From: Parapedobacter koreensis
Lineage (GTDB): Bacteria; Bacteroidota; Bacteroidia; Sphingobacteriales; Sphingobacteriaceae
Length of the DNA: 64,000 nucleotides
Assembly (NCBI RefSeq): GCF_900109365.1
Contig: NZ_FNZR01000005.1
Span: forward strand, 62,001-126,000
Direction of reading: 5' to 3'
The position numbers and the translations under genes were made by a program. The first letter of the stretch is position 1; each line of letters starts with the position of its first letter. Under the pieces are notes generated by a model that did no database searches, was not told where the DNA came from, and saw only the letters and a list, made by a program, of their open reading frames with translations. Shown one piece after another: positions 53,401 through 60,567 of this stretch.

Positions 53401-53699
53401 TTGAGCAAATACAAGATGATGAAGAGCCTTTGTTATATGTCCGATTTTCCGACTGGGTACATGAGTTGGATAATTATACCGATATCGCCCAAGCCACGCA
53501 AGGTACGGGTATTGAAGAAGCCCTCCGCGTGGAAGTAACCAATCTTCAAAGCGGCAAGCAAATGAAGATCGTGAAAGTACCCGAAGGCAAAACCAAACAG
53601 ATCAATAGTGTGGAGAAATTGATTGGCAGCGCATTGACGGACGACAAAAATTTGAATATATTTATTTTATCTAAGATGCTCAATGAGCTATTGAAATAG
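50448..53699 (+). CDS. sspC: SspC, large ATPase of the phosphorothioation complex
   Basis: 1083 residues. P-loop GAYGSGKS at 54-61 (TIIGAYGSGKSTFLWALAET), Walker B region ALIIRIDEYGKFLE, followed by a long helical region without other recognisable domains. SspC homologues are ATPases that act with SspB and SspD on DNA. sspB overlaps it by 14 nt and sspD starts 2 nt after its stop. Length fits the family. Confidence 0.85.
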   Translation: MAITKQAYEYSPSVNIKRDIGKNLRYIPTYNGQRAFEQIVEAAALGTRTFTIIGAYGSGKSTFLWALAETAAGRKTCFDRFNYLLKGYAKNQLLDLVGEFTSLQAALAGELKCKEDEVIASLTVYAEKLQKKQTALIIRIDEYGKFLEYAAKNNPHSEIYFLQQLAELANNAKRNILLITTLHQDFGGYAFSLTERERKEWTKVQGRFKEITFNEPAEQLLRIAANRLEEIDYDVKTPTVKKLLQIIEKAKAFPLRDYFTPEIAQQLAPIELLAGSALTIGLQRYGQNERSFFSFIEAQDYYGLHHYLKAPDAPFYYLPHVYDYLIYHYYSQLTAQHNPDHRAWRLMRDKLEAAESQLDESLHAAYAVIKTIGLLNLLGISGATINDKFLIGYLKLAGNIDEKQTKEAIRLLVQHKHIRYRNHSNRYVLFEGTDVDIDLAIDEAGRVVEQVTNISQYLNGYFTFPVIPAKRYQIEVGTPRFFDVRLSDELIIDVPYSDQDGFINLVFSSKHSVEDVTLYSKQARKPILYVLFKQIQQIKEQVLNIEKVRIAKADHHGDIVAAREFEDILSHYKNLLRYFVMDKFNMASPEDVIFIFNGEVVNEIYNRRTLNNFLSKIAENAYPSTPHYLNEMVNKTKLSAAISTARKNLVKNLIDNGDQEDIGYPTHLFPPDKMIYLSLLKDKGFHRQENNGQWILGAPLDASFDPVWGCYEDFLHTATQSKRSLQDLVNQLLKPPYKLKRGLVDILLPIFLLIKKDELSLYHQSNDRFIPDLSTDTLDLVVRKPSDYSIKTFSVEGIRLSVFNQYRELLSQTEAEKLSTQGFVDTIIPFLSFYRGLPEYAKRTKKITKEAQRLRETILKATDPEKSFFEDFPQALGYALTELHEDSGKLQAYFNLLRSCIKEIQFSYDALLDRYEQFILEEIISSGTEHDFETWRAQLQQRFASVKSYIIAPYLKTFLQRINAPLDDKRAWLSAVAQVVLGKSIEQIQDDEEPLLYVRFSDWVHELDNYTDIAQATQGTGIEEALRVEVTNLQSGKQMKIVKVPEGKTKQINSVEKLIGSALTDDKNLNIFILSKMLNELLK

Positions 53700-53701
53700 C
53701 T

Positions 53702-54820
53702 ATGGGAAATAAAAAGGTTAGGCATGTATTAGGAATTTCGGGCGGCAAGGACAGTGCGGCCTTGGCTATTTATATGAAAGATAATTATCCACATTTGGAT
53801 ATCGAGTATTATACGTCCGATACCGGCAAGGAACTAGATGAGACCTATCGGCTCATCGACAACTTGGAGATTTACTTGGGTAAAAAAATCCATCGGTTAA
53901 CGGCGGCAGAGAGCAGCCATCAAGATCCGTTTGACCATTTTTATGAAGTTTTTGGTCGCTTACTTCCCTCTTCTCAGGTTCGTTGGTGTACAAAAAAACT
54001 CAAATTAGAGCCGTTTGAAGAATACGTTGGGGATGATCTCGTGATATCCTACGTCGGTATCCGAGGAGATGAGGATCGAGAGGGTTACATTTCTCCAAAA
54101 TCTAACATTCAATCCGTTTTTCCTTTTCGCCAAAATATATGGAGTATAGATGTCTTGGAAGATGTTTTGGCAAATAAGAATATACCCGTAATAGAGCAAT
54201 ATTACTCTTCTTTTACTGGGGATTATGATACCCCGAGGATTTTGGAGATTCTTGATAGAAAAACAGGAGATTCTTTTTCCGTCAAAGATAAAGCAAAGTT
54301 ATTGTTAGACATAGATACCGTGCTTTTTAATACGGTGGTTCATATGTTTTTGCAATATGATCAGGAGAAGAGACCTTTAGCATACGAGCTTGATTTTCCT
54401 TTAATCAACAATGCAGATGTTTTAGTTAAAGATGACATTTTTCGTATCCTGCGCGAAAGCGGTGTGGGAGTACCGGCTTATTACGAAGACATTGATTTTG
54501 AGGTAGATGGGATAAAAGCCACCTATTCTCGTAGTCGCTCCGGTTGTTTTTTCTGCTTCTTCCAGCAAAAGATCGAGTGGGTGTGGTTGTTGGAGCAGCA
54601 TCCCGACCGATTTGCTAAGGCTATAGCATACGAAAAAGAAGGATATACATGGATGGATGAGCCTTTGGAAGAATTGGCTAAGCCGGAGCGTGTCATTGAA
54701 ATTAAACGTGACTACCTTAAACGTATGGAACGAGCCAAAAAAGCTAAATCTGAAAATTCACCTTATCTCATGGATTCGCTGATAAAAGAGAGTGACGGGT
54801 GTATTGCTTGTTTTGTTTAA
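53702..54820 (+). CDS. sspD: SspD, PAPS reductase-like ATP pyrophosphatase (DndC-like)
   Basis: 372 residues. ATP-pyrophosphatase loop SGGKDSAAL (13-21), then EYYTSDTGKELDETY and VRWCTKKLKLEPFE as in PAPS reductase/DndC proteins. Cys pair in SGCFFCFFQQKIEW plus C-terminal CIAC could hold an Fe-S cluster or carry sulfur. It activates the DNA backbone for sulfur insertion. Tightly coupled to sspC; the DUF262 gene starts 5 nt downstream. Confidence 0.88.
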   Translation: MGNKKVRHVLGISGGKDSAALAIYMKDNYPHLDIEYYTSDTGKELDETYRLIDNLEIYLGKKIHRLTAAESSHQDPFDHFYEVFGRLLPSSQVRWCTKKLKLEPFEEYVGDDLVISYVGIRGDEDREGYISPKSNIQSVFPFRQNIWSIDVLEDVLANKNIPVIEQYYSSFTGDYDTPRILEILDRKTGDSFSVKDKAKLLLDIDTVLFNTVVHMFLQYDQEKRPLAYELDFPLINNADVLVKDDIFRILRESGVGVPAYYEDIDFEVDGIKATYSRSRSGCFFCFFQQKIEWVWLLEQHPDRFAKAIAYEKEGYTWMDEPLEELAKPERVIEIKRDYLKRMERAKKAKSENSPYLMDSLIKESDGCIACFV

Positions 54821-54825
54821 ACCTC

Positions 54826-55866
54826 ATGGAAGTAAAAGTTACAAATTGGAAAATTTCAACCCTTCTAAAACGAAGAGACAAAATAAATGAACAACCCGAT
54901 TACCAAAGGGGGAAAGTTTGGTCTGCTGAAAAGGAGGCCCTTCTTATTGATTCTATATTAAGAGGCATTGATATACCCAAAATATACTTACGGAACATTA
55001 CGAACCGTCTTCACGATTATGAAGTAGCCGATGGCCAACAAAGGTTAACTGCGATATTCAATTTTTATGATGGTCAGTTTAAGTTACTTGATAAAAGTAT
55101 CAAAGGTTTTAAAGTGAGTAAAATTGGAGACCTATATATCGGTAATAAAAGATATGAAGATCTAGATAAAAAACTGAAACAGAAATTTTTAGATACTGAG
55201 ATCACCATTGCCGTAATTGATGATTGTACTGAAGATGAGGTTAGGGTGTTATTTGGTCGATTGCAAGAAGGGGTTACATTAAACGCAGCAGAAAAAAGGA
55301 ATGCTATTATAAGTAATGTCGGAAAACACATTGACAGCTTAGCGCTCAATCATAAATTTTTTGAAAATTGTAAAATATCAAAGCAAAGGTTTAAACATCA
55401 AGATTATTTAGCCCACGTTTTTTGTTTAATTTATTACAAAAATAACGAGGATTTAAAAGGGAACCTTATTGAGAGGCTATATCTCGATAAATCTATTTCC
55501 GTGACCTCTGACGATTTAAAAAAAATTGACGAAATTCTTGATATAATTCATACACTAGACCTATTGGAAGGTAAAAGAATCATAAATAAATATACTTTCA
55601 TAGATATATTTTGGTTTTTATACCGAAACCTGAACGGCTCTCATCTTGATTCAAAAAGCTTCAAAAAAACATTTAATGAGTTTGAGGAAAAAAGATTGGG
55701 CCAAAAAGATAATCTAAAGGAGTTAGCACAACAGAGGACGAAAGAGTCAATAAATTTACATAGTTACATTGTGAATTACGATAGATCGGGTTCGTTAAGT
55801 AGCAGCATTAATGTCAGGGCTAATGTATTTGATTCTATATTTAAAAAATTTATAAAATCATTATGA
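54826..55866 (+). CDS. Stand-alone DUF262 (ParB-like NTPase/sensor) protein
   Basis: 346 residues from the ATG at 54826, 5 nt after sspD. PDYQRGKVW (24-32) and DGQQR (69-73) are the two DUF262 signature boxes; the same boxes occur in SspE. Unlike SspE it has no DUF1524 nuclease half: after ~170 it is helical and ends at IKKFIKSL. Visibly more A/T-rich than sspA-sspC. Its stop overlaps the SIR2 gene start (ATGA). It could sense phosphorothioate or invading DNA and control the SIR2 protein; this role is inferred. Confidence 0.82.
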   Translation: MEVKVTNWKISTLLKRRDKINEQPDYQRGKVWSAEKEALLIDSILRGIDIPKIYLRNITNRLHDYEVADGQQRLTAIFNFYDGQFKLLDKSIKGFKVSKIGDLYIGNKRYEDLDKKLKQKFLDTEITIAVIDDCTEDEVRVLFGRLQEGVTLNAAEKRNAIISNVGKHIDSLALNHKFFENCKISKQRFKHQDYLAHVFCLIYYKNNEDLKGNLIERLYLDKSISVTSDDLKKIDEILDIIHTLDLLEGKRIINKYTFIDIFWFLYRNLNGSHLDSKSFKKTFNEFEEKRLGQKDNLKELAQQRTKESINLHSYIVNYDRSGSLSSSINVRANVFDSIFKKFIKSL

Positions 55867-56720
55867 GTTTCACAGATGATCATTTTCCCTTAGAAATGAC
55901 CGATAGCTTTAAACAAAAGTCAAGTATTTTTTTTGTTGGAGCCGGTGTCTCTATCGAAGCTGGTTTGCCAAGTTGGAGTGAACTGATAAAGGATCTTATT
56001 GATTTGGCTTCTAAGCAACCATGGTGTCGACCCGATAAGGTAGATGAATACAAAAAATTGCTCTCTTCTGATAGCAATTTTTTGTTATTGGCTGAGGAAT
56101 TAAAGAGCGAGCTAGGAAGCCTATTTTACGATTATATGGAATCTACTTTTGGCCGACCTGATATAGAACCTACAGTTACCATGGAGTCGATATTAGGGTT
56201 TAATACAAATATTATTTTAACTTCCAATTATGATCGATTAATTGAGAATACCTTTGCTAGAATTCACGGGTATTCTCCCCCAACATTTACCTATAGTCAG
56301 AGTAGAGAAATTGCCAATAACTATTGGAAACAGAAGTTCTTTGTATTAAAAGCTCATGGAGATGCGTTTTCTGACGTACAAGGCATCATTCTTTCACAAC
56401 GAGATTATAGAAAAACGTTATATCGAGAACTAGGCTATAAGAGCATTTTACAATCAATTTTTTCCACGAAATCGGTGTTTTTTGTAGGCACATCTATGAC
56501 TGATCCCGAATTCAATTTATTGTTAGATTATTTGCATGAGTCATATTCCGGTGGTGGGCCAACACATTATTTACTTATCAGTGACGAAAAAGCAAATCCT
56601 ATTATTCAAAGACGTTTTTTTGAAGACTTTAAGATACAAACAATAACATACAAAAATCGCTCAGGTAATCATTCTGAGATTAATGAATACTTAAATATTT
56701 TGAAGAAAAAAATAGATTAA
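55863..56720 (+). CDS. SIR2-like protein, putative NADase effector
   Basis: 285 residues. NAD-binding GAGVSIEAGLPSW (26-38), TSNYD (120-124), catalytic His in KAHGD (163-167) and late GTSMTDPEF: the complete SIR2_2 motif set. Defence SIR2 domains (ThsA, DSR, SIR2-Argonaute) degrade NAD and stop growth of infected cells. There is no other domain, so a partner must trigger it; the coupled DUF262 protein is the obvious candidate. A/T-rich like its partner. Converges with sspE, 16 nt apart. Confidence 0.82.
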   Translation: MSFTDDHFPLEMTDSFKQKSSIFFVGAGVSIEAGLPSWSELIKDLIDLASKQPWCRPDKVDEYKKLLSSDSNFLLLAEELKSELGSLFYDYMESTFGRPDIEPTVTMESILGFNTNIILTSNYDRLIENTFARIHGYSPPTFTYSQSREIANNYWKQKFFVLKAHGDAFSDVQGIILSQRDYRKTLYRELGYKSILQSIFSTKSVFFVGTSMTDPEFNLLLDYLHESYSGGGPTHYLLISDEKANPIIQRRFFEDFKIQTITYKNRSGNHSEINEYLNILKKKID

Positions 56721-56736
56721 CTCAGTTCTTTAAGAC

Positions 56737-59022
56737 TTATTCTAACCACCCAATCACCCGATCCCAAAGTGCATCCAATGTCTTCCGCGACCTTTCTCGT
56801 ACAATATTAGCATCCCATTCCCGATCATCGGGGTAGTTTAGGAGTGGGCGTATATGATCCGCATATTTTGCCTTTTTCAGTATTTCAAGATTGGTATCCT
56901 TCAGTGGAATGCCATCTGCTTTTGCTTTATTGGTAAGCTCCACTAATCGGTCAGGATCCTGTTCACCAAGATGCTTATAATAAATTAGCTTCTCCTTCCA
57001 ACCTTTATTGCTTGCACTGGTATTAACTCCTTTGGGAAGTAGAGTAAGGTTGCCCAGGTTATTGTACAACTCATCATCGCCATATAGACCAGCGTTCCAG
57101 TCCCCTTTGTTTACTTTGGGAGCGATATGCTCCACCGAATCGAGCTCATCACTGACCCACTTTTCCAGTCGCAAGTATTCGGCTTTACCCGTCGTGGACT
57201 TTTTGAATAAACCTGGATTGGTGTCGTCAGGCATTGTGTCGTGAGCTGCATTGATTAGCGCAAATTTTGATACACTATAAGATGTCCCATAGCCACAATA
57301 TAGACTAGCTTTGTTCAACCAATCCCCTTTTTCGTTAGGTAGTATATTTCTAAAATATGACTTTATACTTGCCACATCAAAAGGATCGTTGGCCAGCCAT
57401 GTATGGCTCTGTACTTCGAGTTTTGCCGACCCTCTGAAATACGTGCGGTAAGCATCATCTAATCCGGAATTGGATTGATGAGCGCGCCAAATTATATAGA
57501 AAGCAGAAATAGCTTTGACGATTGAGACAAACTTAGATGCGGAATTTTCCTTACCCTCCACTAGATCACTGTAGAAAGTTCCCAAAAAGGTAATCGCCAT
57601 TTTATGATTGCTCTCTTTAAGAAAAAGAAGCAATAAGGAAGTGAGGTCTGCCTCTGCGCTTCCGCTTAGTATGCTAAGCGGAACATGATCTTTGCCTCTA
57701 TATTTGATCCACACTTCGTCGTAAAACTCCGTGTAATTACCAAAGTACTTAATGAATTCCGTTTTCTTAGCGTTAGTGGCAAGTTGACCATAGATAGCAG
57801 CTAACCACTTTCTCTGTGCGCTGAAGTGCGTCGCCAACCTTTTCCCTTCTACAGGTAGGGCGAATGAGGTTAGTAGCTCATTCGTCAACTTGCTCTTCTG
57901 CGCCGCACTGGATAAGTTTTCAAAGGCCCTTTCGATTTTGGTAAAATACTCATTTTCGGGAGCTTCTTTAAAATTAACTATCGTCTGCACTACAACGGGC
58001 TTAAAAGTCTCTATCGCTGTTAGCGGTGTACCTGTTGCATTTAACGATTGAAACATGTCAAACGCCCAATCGTCATTAGCCGGTTTGATAATTGTAAAGC
58101 AGCAGCGGTCTAGTAAGTAGTGGCAGACAGAAAATGTTTGCACCAATGACGCTAGATGGTAGGAAAAAGAATTCTTGTCCGTAATATCACCTATCTCTAA
58201 TATTTCTCTTAATACAGGGCGTTCATATTGCCAAAGATTATCCTCGTCTATCTTTGCGAAAATTGTCGCCGCGTCGCAAAACTCGGAGTTGTCTAAATGT
58301 GCCAGCGCCACTTTTCTTGTCAACCAAGAATAAACGTCTTTTAGATTACGGCCCGCGTTAGACTGTTTATCAAAAGAAGGCATTGCTCCGCCATTGAAGA
58401 AATGTTCGATAAATGCGTACAAATAACTTGCTATTTGCGAATGATAGCTTTCATTTAGGTGTTCGCGCATTACCCATTTATCTAGGTTCCCTCGGATTAT
58501 CTTTGGCTTTATCGTCGGGGTTCCACGGTTCAGATCTACGCCAAATACGGCCTGCAATTTCTTCTTCCAATCTTTGCAGGCTTCTTTGATCTCTGCTGTA
58601 ATTTCCTCTTTATTGTATGGTTCTTCCAGTTTCTTGGCTGCCTTTTCTAAGCGCTCTTCAATCACAGTGATTTGTTTGTATAGCAAAGCTGATATCAACG
58701 CAATGGTTGAGAGTCGCTGTTGTCCGTCGATGACTTTTTCTATAGCGGGAGGGAGAGCCTTGGTATCCTGCGGCTGTATGTTATTCTTGTCAGATTCCGT
58801 AACAGTAATAATCGTACCTAGAAAACGTATTTGGTTTTCGGTACTATCATCAGATAAGTCTTCGATCCCTTTAGAGATATCTTCCAATAACTGCTCAATA
58901 TTGGAGGTGTCCCAACTGTACTCCCTTTGATACAATGGGATATAAAAACCTACTCCAGGTTGTACAAAGTATTCATAGATACTTCTATTTTCTGTATTAA
59001 AAGCTTTGTCTATATTTATCAT
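56737..59022 (-). CDS. sspE: SspE, DUF262-DUF1524 phosphorothioate-dependent nickase
   Basis: 762 residues from the ATG at 59022; a longer GTG reading from 59091 would start inside a palindrome. N-terminal DUF262 with LYQREYSWD and IDGQQRLSTI (DGQQR ~99-103); C-terminal DUF1524 with EHIAPKVNKGDW (His ~632) and NNLGNLTLLPKGVN, the His-Me-finger nuclease core. SspE binds phosphorothioate-marked host DNA, hydrolyses nucleotide and nicks unmarked phage DNA. Encoded opposite to sspBCD, as an operon with the 209-residue gene upstream or from its own operator-controlled promoter. Confidence 0.87.
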   Translation of the reverse strand: MINIDKAFNTENRSIYEYFVQPGVGFYIPLYQREYSWDTSNIEQLLEDISKGIEDLSDDSTENQIRFLGTIITVTESDKNNIQPQDTKALPPAIEKVIDGQQRLSTIALISALLYKQITVIEERLEKAAKKLEEPYNKEEITAEIKEACKDWKKKLQAVFGVDLNRGTPTIKPKIIRGNLDKWVMREHLNESYHSQIASYLYAFIEHFFNGGAMPSFDKQSNAGRNLKDVYSWLTRKVALAHLDNSEFCDAATIFAKIDEDNLWQYERPVLREILEIGDITDKNSFSYHLASLVQTFSVCHYLLDRCCFTIIKPANDDWAFDMFQSLNATGTPLTAIETFKPVVVQTIVNFKEAPENEYFTKIERAFENLSSAAQKSKLTNELLTSFALPVEGKRLATHFSAQRKWLAAIYGQLATNAKKTEFIKYFGNYTEFYDEVWIKYRGKDHVPLSILSGSAEADLTSLLLLFLKESNHKMAITFLGTFYSDLVEGKENSASKFVSIVKAISAFYIIWRAHQSNSGLDDAYRTYFRGSAKLEVQSHTWLANDPFDVASIKSYFRNILPNEKGDWLNKASLYCGYGTSYSVSKFALINAAHDTMPDDTNPGLFKKSTTGKAEYLRLEKWVSDELDSVEHIAPKVNKGDWNAGLYGDDELYNNLGNLTLLPKGVNTSASNKGWKEKLIYYKHLGEQDPDRLVELTNKAKADGIPLKDTNLEILKKAKYADHIRPLLNYPDDREWDANIVRERSRKTLDALWDRVIGWLE

Positions 59023-59083
59023 TAGTTTACTGTAAATAAGTCGATTACTGAACTTATTTTGGCCATTTGTCTTCCTTTTATTG

Positions 59084-59141
59084 GAGGTCACAAATTGTAA
59101 CCTCAGAATCGTTATTGGTAGGTATCACATATTGTGATACC
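59084..59141 (-). promoter_or_regulatory. Two palindromic operators upstream of sspE
   Basis: GAGGTcACAA-A-TTGTaACCTC type repeat (59084-59104, 10-bp arms with one mismatch) and GGTATCACA-TAT-TGTGATACC (59121-59141, perfect 9-bp arms), centres about 37 bp apart. Both contain the core ACA...TGT. They occupy the gap between the 209-residue gene and sspE, 62 nt or more before the sspE ATG, which suggests a separately repressed sspE promoter. Confidence 0.6.
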
Positions 59142-59142
59142 A

Positions 59143-59772
59143 TCAATCCACCGGATCACCACCGGTCTTTTTTTCTTCCAACCGTTCCTTTTCGATATTT
59201 TTCATTGCTTTTTCTAACAATTCAGCAGTCACCGGATTTAGCACTTTATAAATTATGCCACGTTTCGGCTCTCCATTTTCGTCCTCATAGGTTTTATACT
59301 TATTCATACTCTTGACGAGCCCTTTCAGTAAGCCATTTTTCCAAGATATAGATGACGCCTGATTAAGGGGAGAGGGAAGTTCTTTTAACACTTCAACATT
59401 CAAAAATTCATATCCGACTGGATAGTCTTTGATAGCGCGAACTACATAGCTTGCCATGTTTTTGCTCCCTTTAAGTCCTACAGTGTCACCTGCGCCTTCA
59501 GGTCTATCGTTTATATAATCTTGGGTAGACTGAGGCAACTCGCTAAATTCTGGAAAGGTTGTCTCATCTTTCTTGAAATCGCAATACTCAATTCCATATA
59601 TCAACGGATAGGCTTCTGCCAATTCTAAAGTAACGGTTCGCGTACCTAATTCAAGACCTTTATATTTAAGCTTTTTTCCGGCTAATAACGTATCAACATC
59701 ATCCTCGGTTAGCTTAAAATGTAAACGAAAATCCTTGCTTTTGGCGATGAACTTGTCCTCGTTCGTCATCAA
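59143..59772 (-). CDS. Protein of unknown function preceding sspE, possible HTH regulator
   Basis: 209 residues. N-terminal FKLTEDDVDTLLAGKKLKYK and ELGTRTVTLELAEAYPLIYG resembles a degenerate XRE-type helix bundle with the IEYCDF tail often seen after such HTHs. The C-terminal half has winged-helix-like LKGLVKSMNKYKTYEDE followed by IIYKVLN and an acidic/basic end. It could bind the two palindromes downstream, but this is only suggested by position. Its stop lies 1 nt from the second palindrome. Confidence 0.55.
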   Translation of the reverse strand: MMTNEDKFIAKSKDFRLHFKLTEDDVDTLLAGKKLKYKGLELGTRTVTLELAEAYPLIYGIEYCDFKKDETTFPEFSELPQSTQDYINDRPEGAGDTVGLKGSKNMASYVVRAIKDYPVGYEFLNVEVLKELPSPLNQASSISWKNGLLKGLVKSMNKYKTYEDENGEPKRGIIYKVLNPVTAELLEKAMKNIEKERLEEKKTGGDPVD

Positions 59773-59849
59773 ATCGAAATATTAATTTTAAAATATTTGT
59801 TTTTACAATCTATTGTCTATATATTTGTTGTGTTGAAATAAGCGACATT

Positions 59850-60085
59850 TAAGGTAGGGAATGAAATCTCTACCATGCGATGTTACTCTCGTCCGAAAAC
59901 CGCTAAATGAATACGAGAGGACTGCGGTTCGCCATTTTCTACTGGAAATACTATCTTTACGATATATTCCAGTAGGGTGAGCCGCCTATCAGTCTTCTTG
60001 GATTCAAGATACCGGTCTCGAGTAGACCTGTTGACTGGTTTCTTAGCGGTTTCCAGGGCAAGAAGCGTGGCGGTTCACCCTACTT
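59850..60085 (+). ncRNA. Candidate structured RNA with pseudoknot-capable pairings
   Basis: Six mutually supporting pairings in ~235 nt: GGTAGGGA/TCTCTACC (59853-59874); CTCTCGT/ACGAGAG (59886, 59913); CTACTGGAA/TTCCAGTAG (59939, 59967); GGGTGAGCCGCC/GGCGGTTCACCC (59975, 60069; one G-T pair); CTTCTTG/CAAGAAG (59994, 60059); GGTCT/AGACC (60014, 60024). In addition AAACCGCTAA in the second loop (59897) pairs perfectly with TTAGCGGTTT (60043). No coding frame explains this. Strand is undecided; no known RNA family recognised. Confidence 0.5.
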
Positions 60086-60497
60086 GGTTTTTCACCAATA
60101 AGATTTTCCTAGCGCTTCACGGGTACACATCGTTTCCATAACCAACAGTATGAAAACGAAAAAACCAAACCCACTAACCACGATCCTCAGCAACACCGTT
60201 GCCGGACACCCTAGCACGACCTCACATCCGTACAGCATAGCGTTCCAATCGAGCATAAAGAACGTAATTTGCCCACCCGAATAAGGCAGACACCAAATAA
60301 ACGCTGGGAGCGTAAACAACGAGGGCAAAATACCTCTGTTGCCCGAGGCACAAATACGCCAACGGACACTTCCCGGTGCCACCGACCCCAAGCCGAAGAA
60401 ACTCACGAGGTTTGCTTAGGTCTGGCGTAGATGTTGCTTATTGGTTTTCCCACCCTAAAGGTAGCAGGTTACTTCGACTTCCGCAAATTCTTTCACG

Positions 60498-60567
60498 ATT
60501 TTTCATTTGGTGGACGGGTCGGTTTATGACGATAATTTCATAAACCCCTAATAACCAAATGAAAAAT
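60498..60567 (+). promoter_or_regulatory. Nested long hairpin ending at the TlpA-like start codon
   Basis: ATTTTTCATTTGGT (60498-60511) pairs with ACCAAATGAAAAAT (60554-60567), and inside it GGTTTATGA (60521) pairs with TCATAAACC (60538). The ATG at 60566 lies in the closing arm. It may control translation, or mark the end of an inserted segment. The preceding 400 nt (60086-60497) hold nothing convincing; a 104-codon minus-strand frame there is not supported. Confidence 0.5.

Noticed and set aside
59911-59921. ACGAGAGGAC resembling the 23S rRNA sarcin-ricin loop
   Set aside because: The surrounding sequence is not 23S rRNA, and ACGAGAG pairs with CTCTCGT upstream here.
60028-60055. Resemblance to the tmRNA 5' end (TGACTGGTTTC ... 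AGCGG)
   Set aside because: No tag reading frame, no matching 3' acceptor end ending CCA within ~400 nt, and the segment pairs locally instead.
60092-60406. 104-codon minus-strand frame and a 44-codon plus-strand frame at 60150
   Set aside because: No family features, implausible composition, and no start signal or neighbour support for either.
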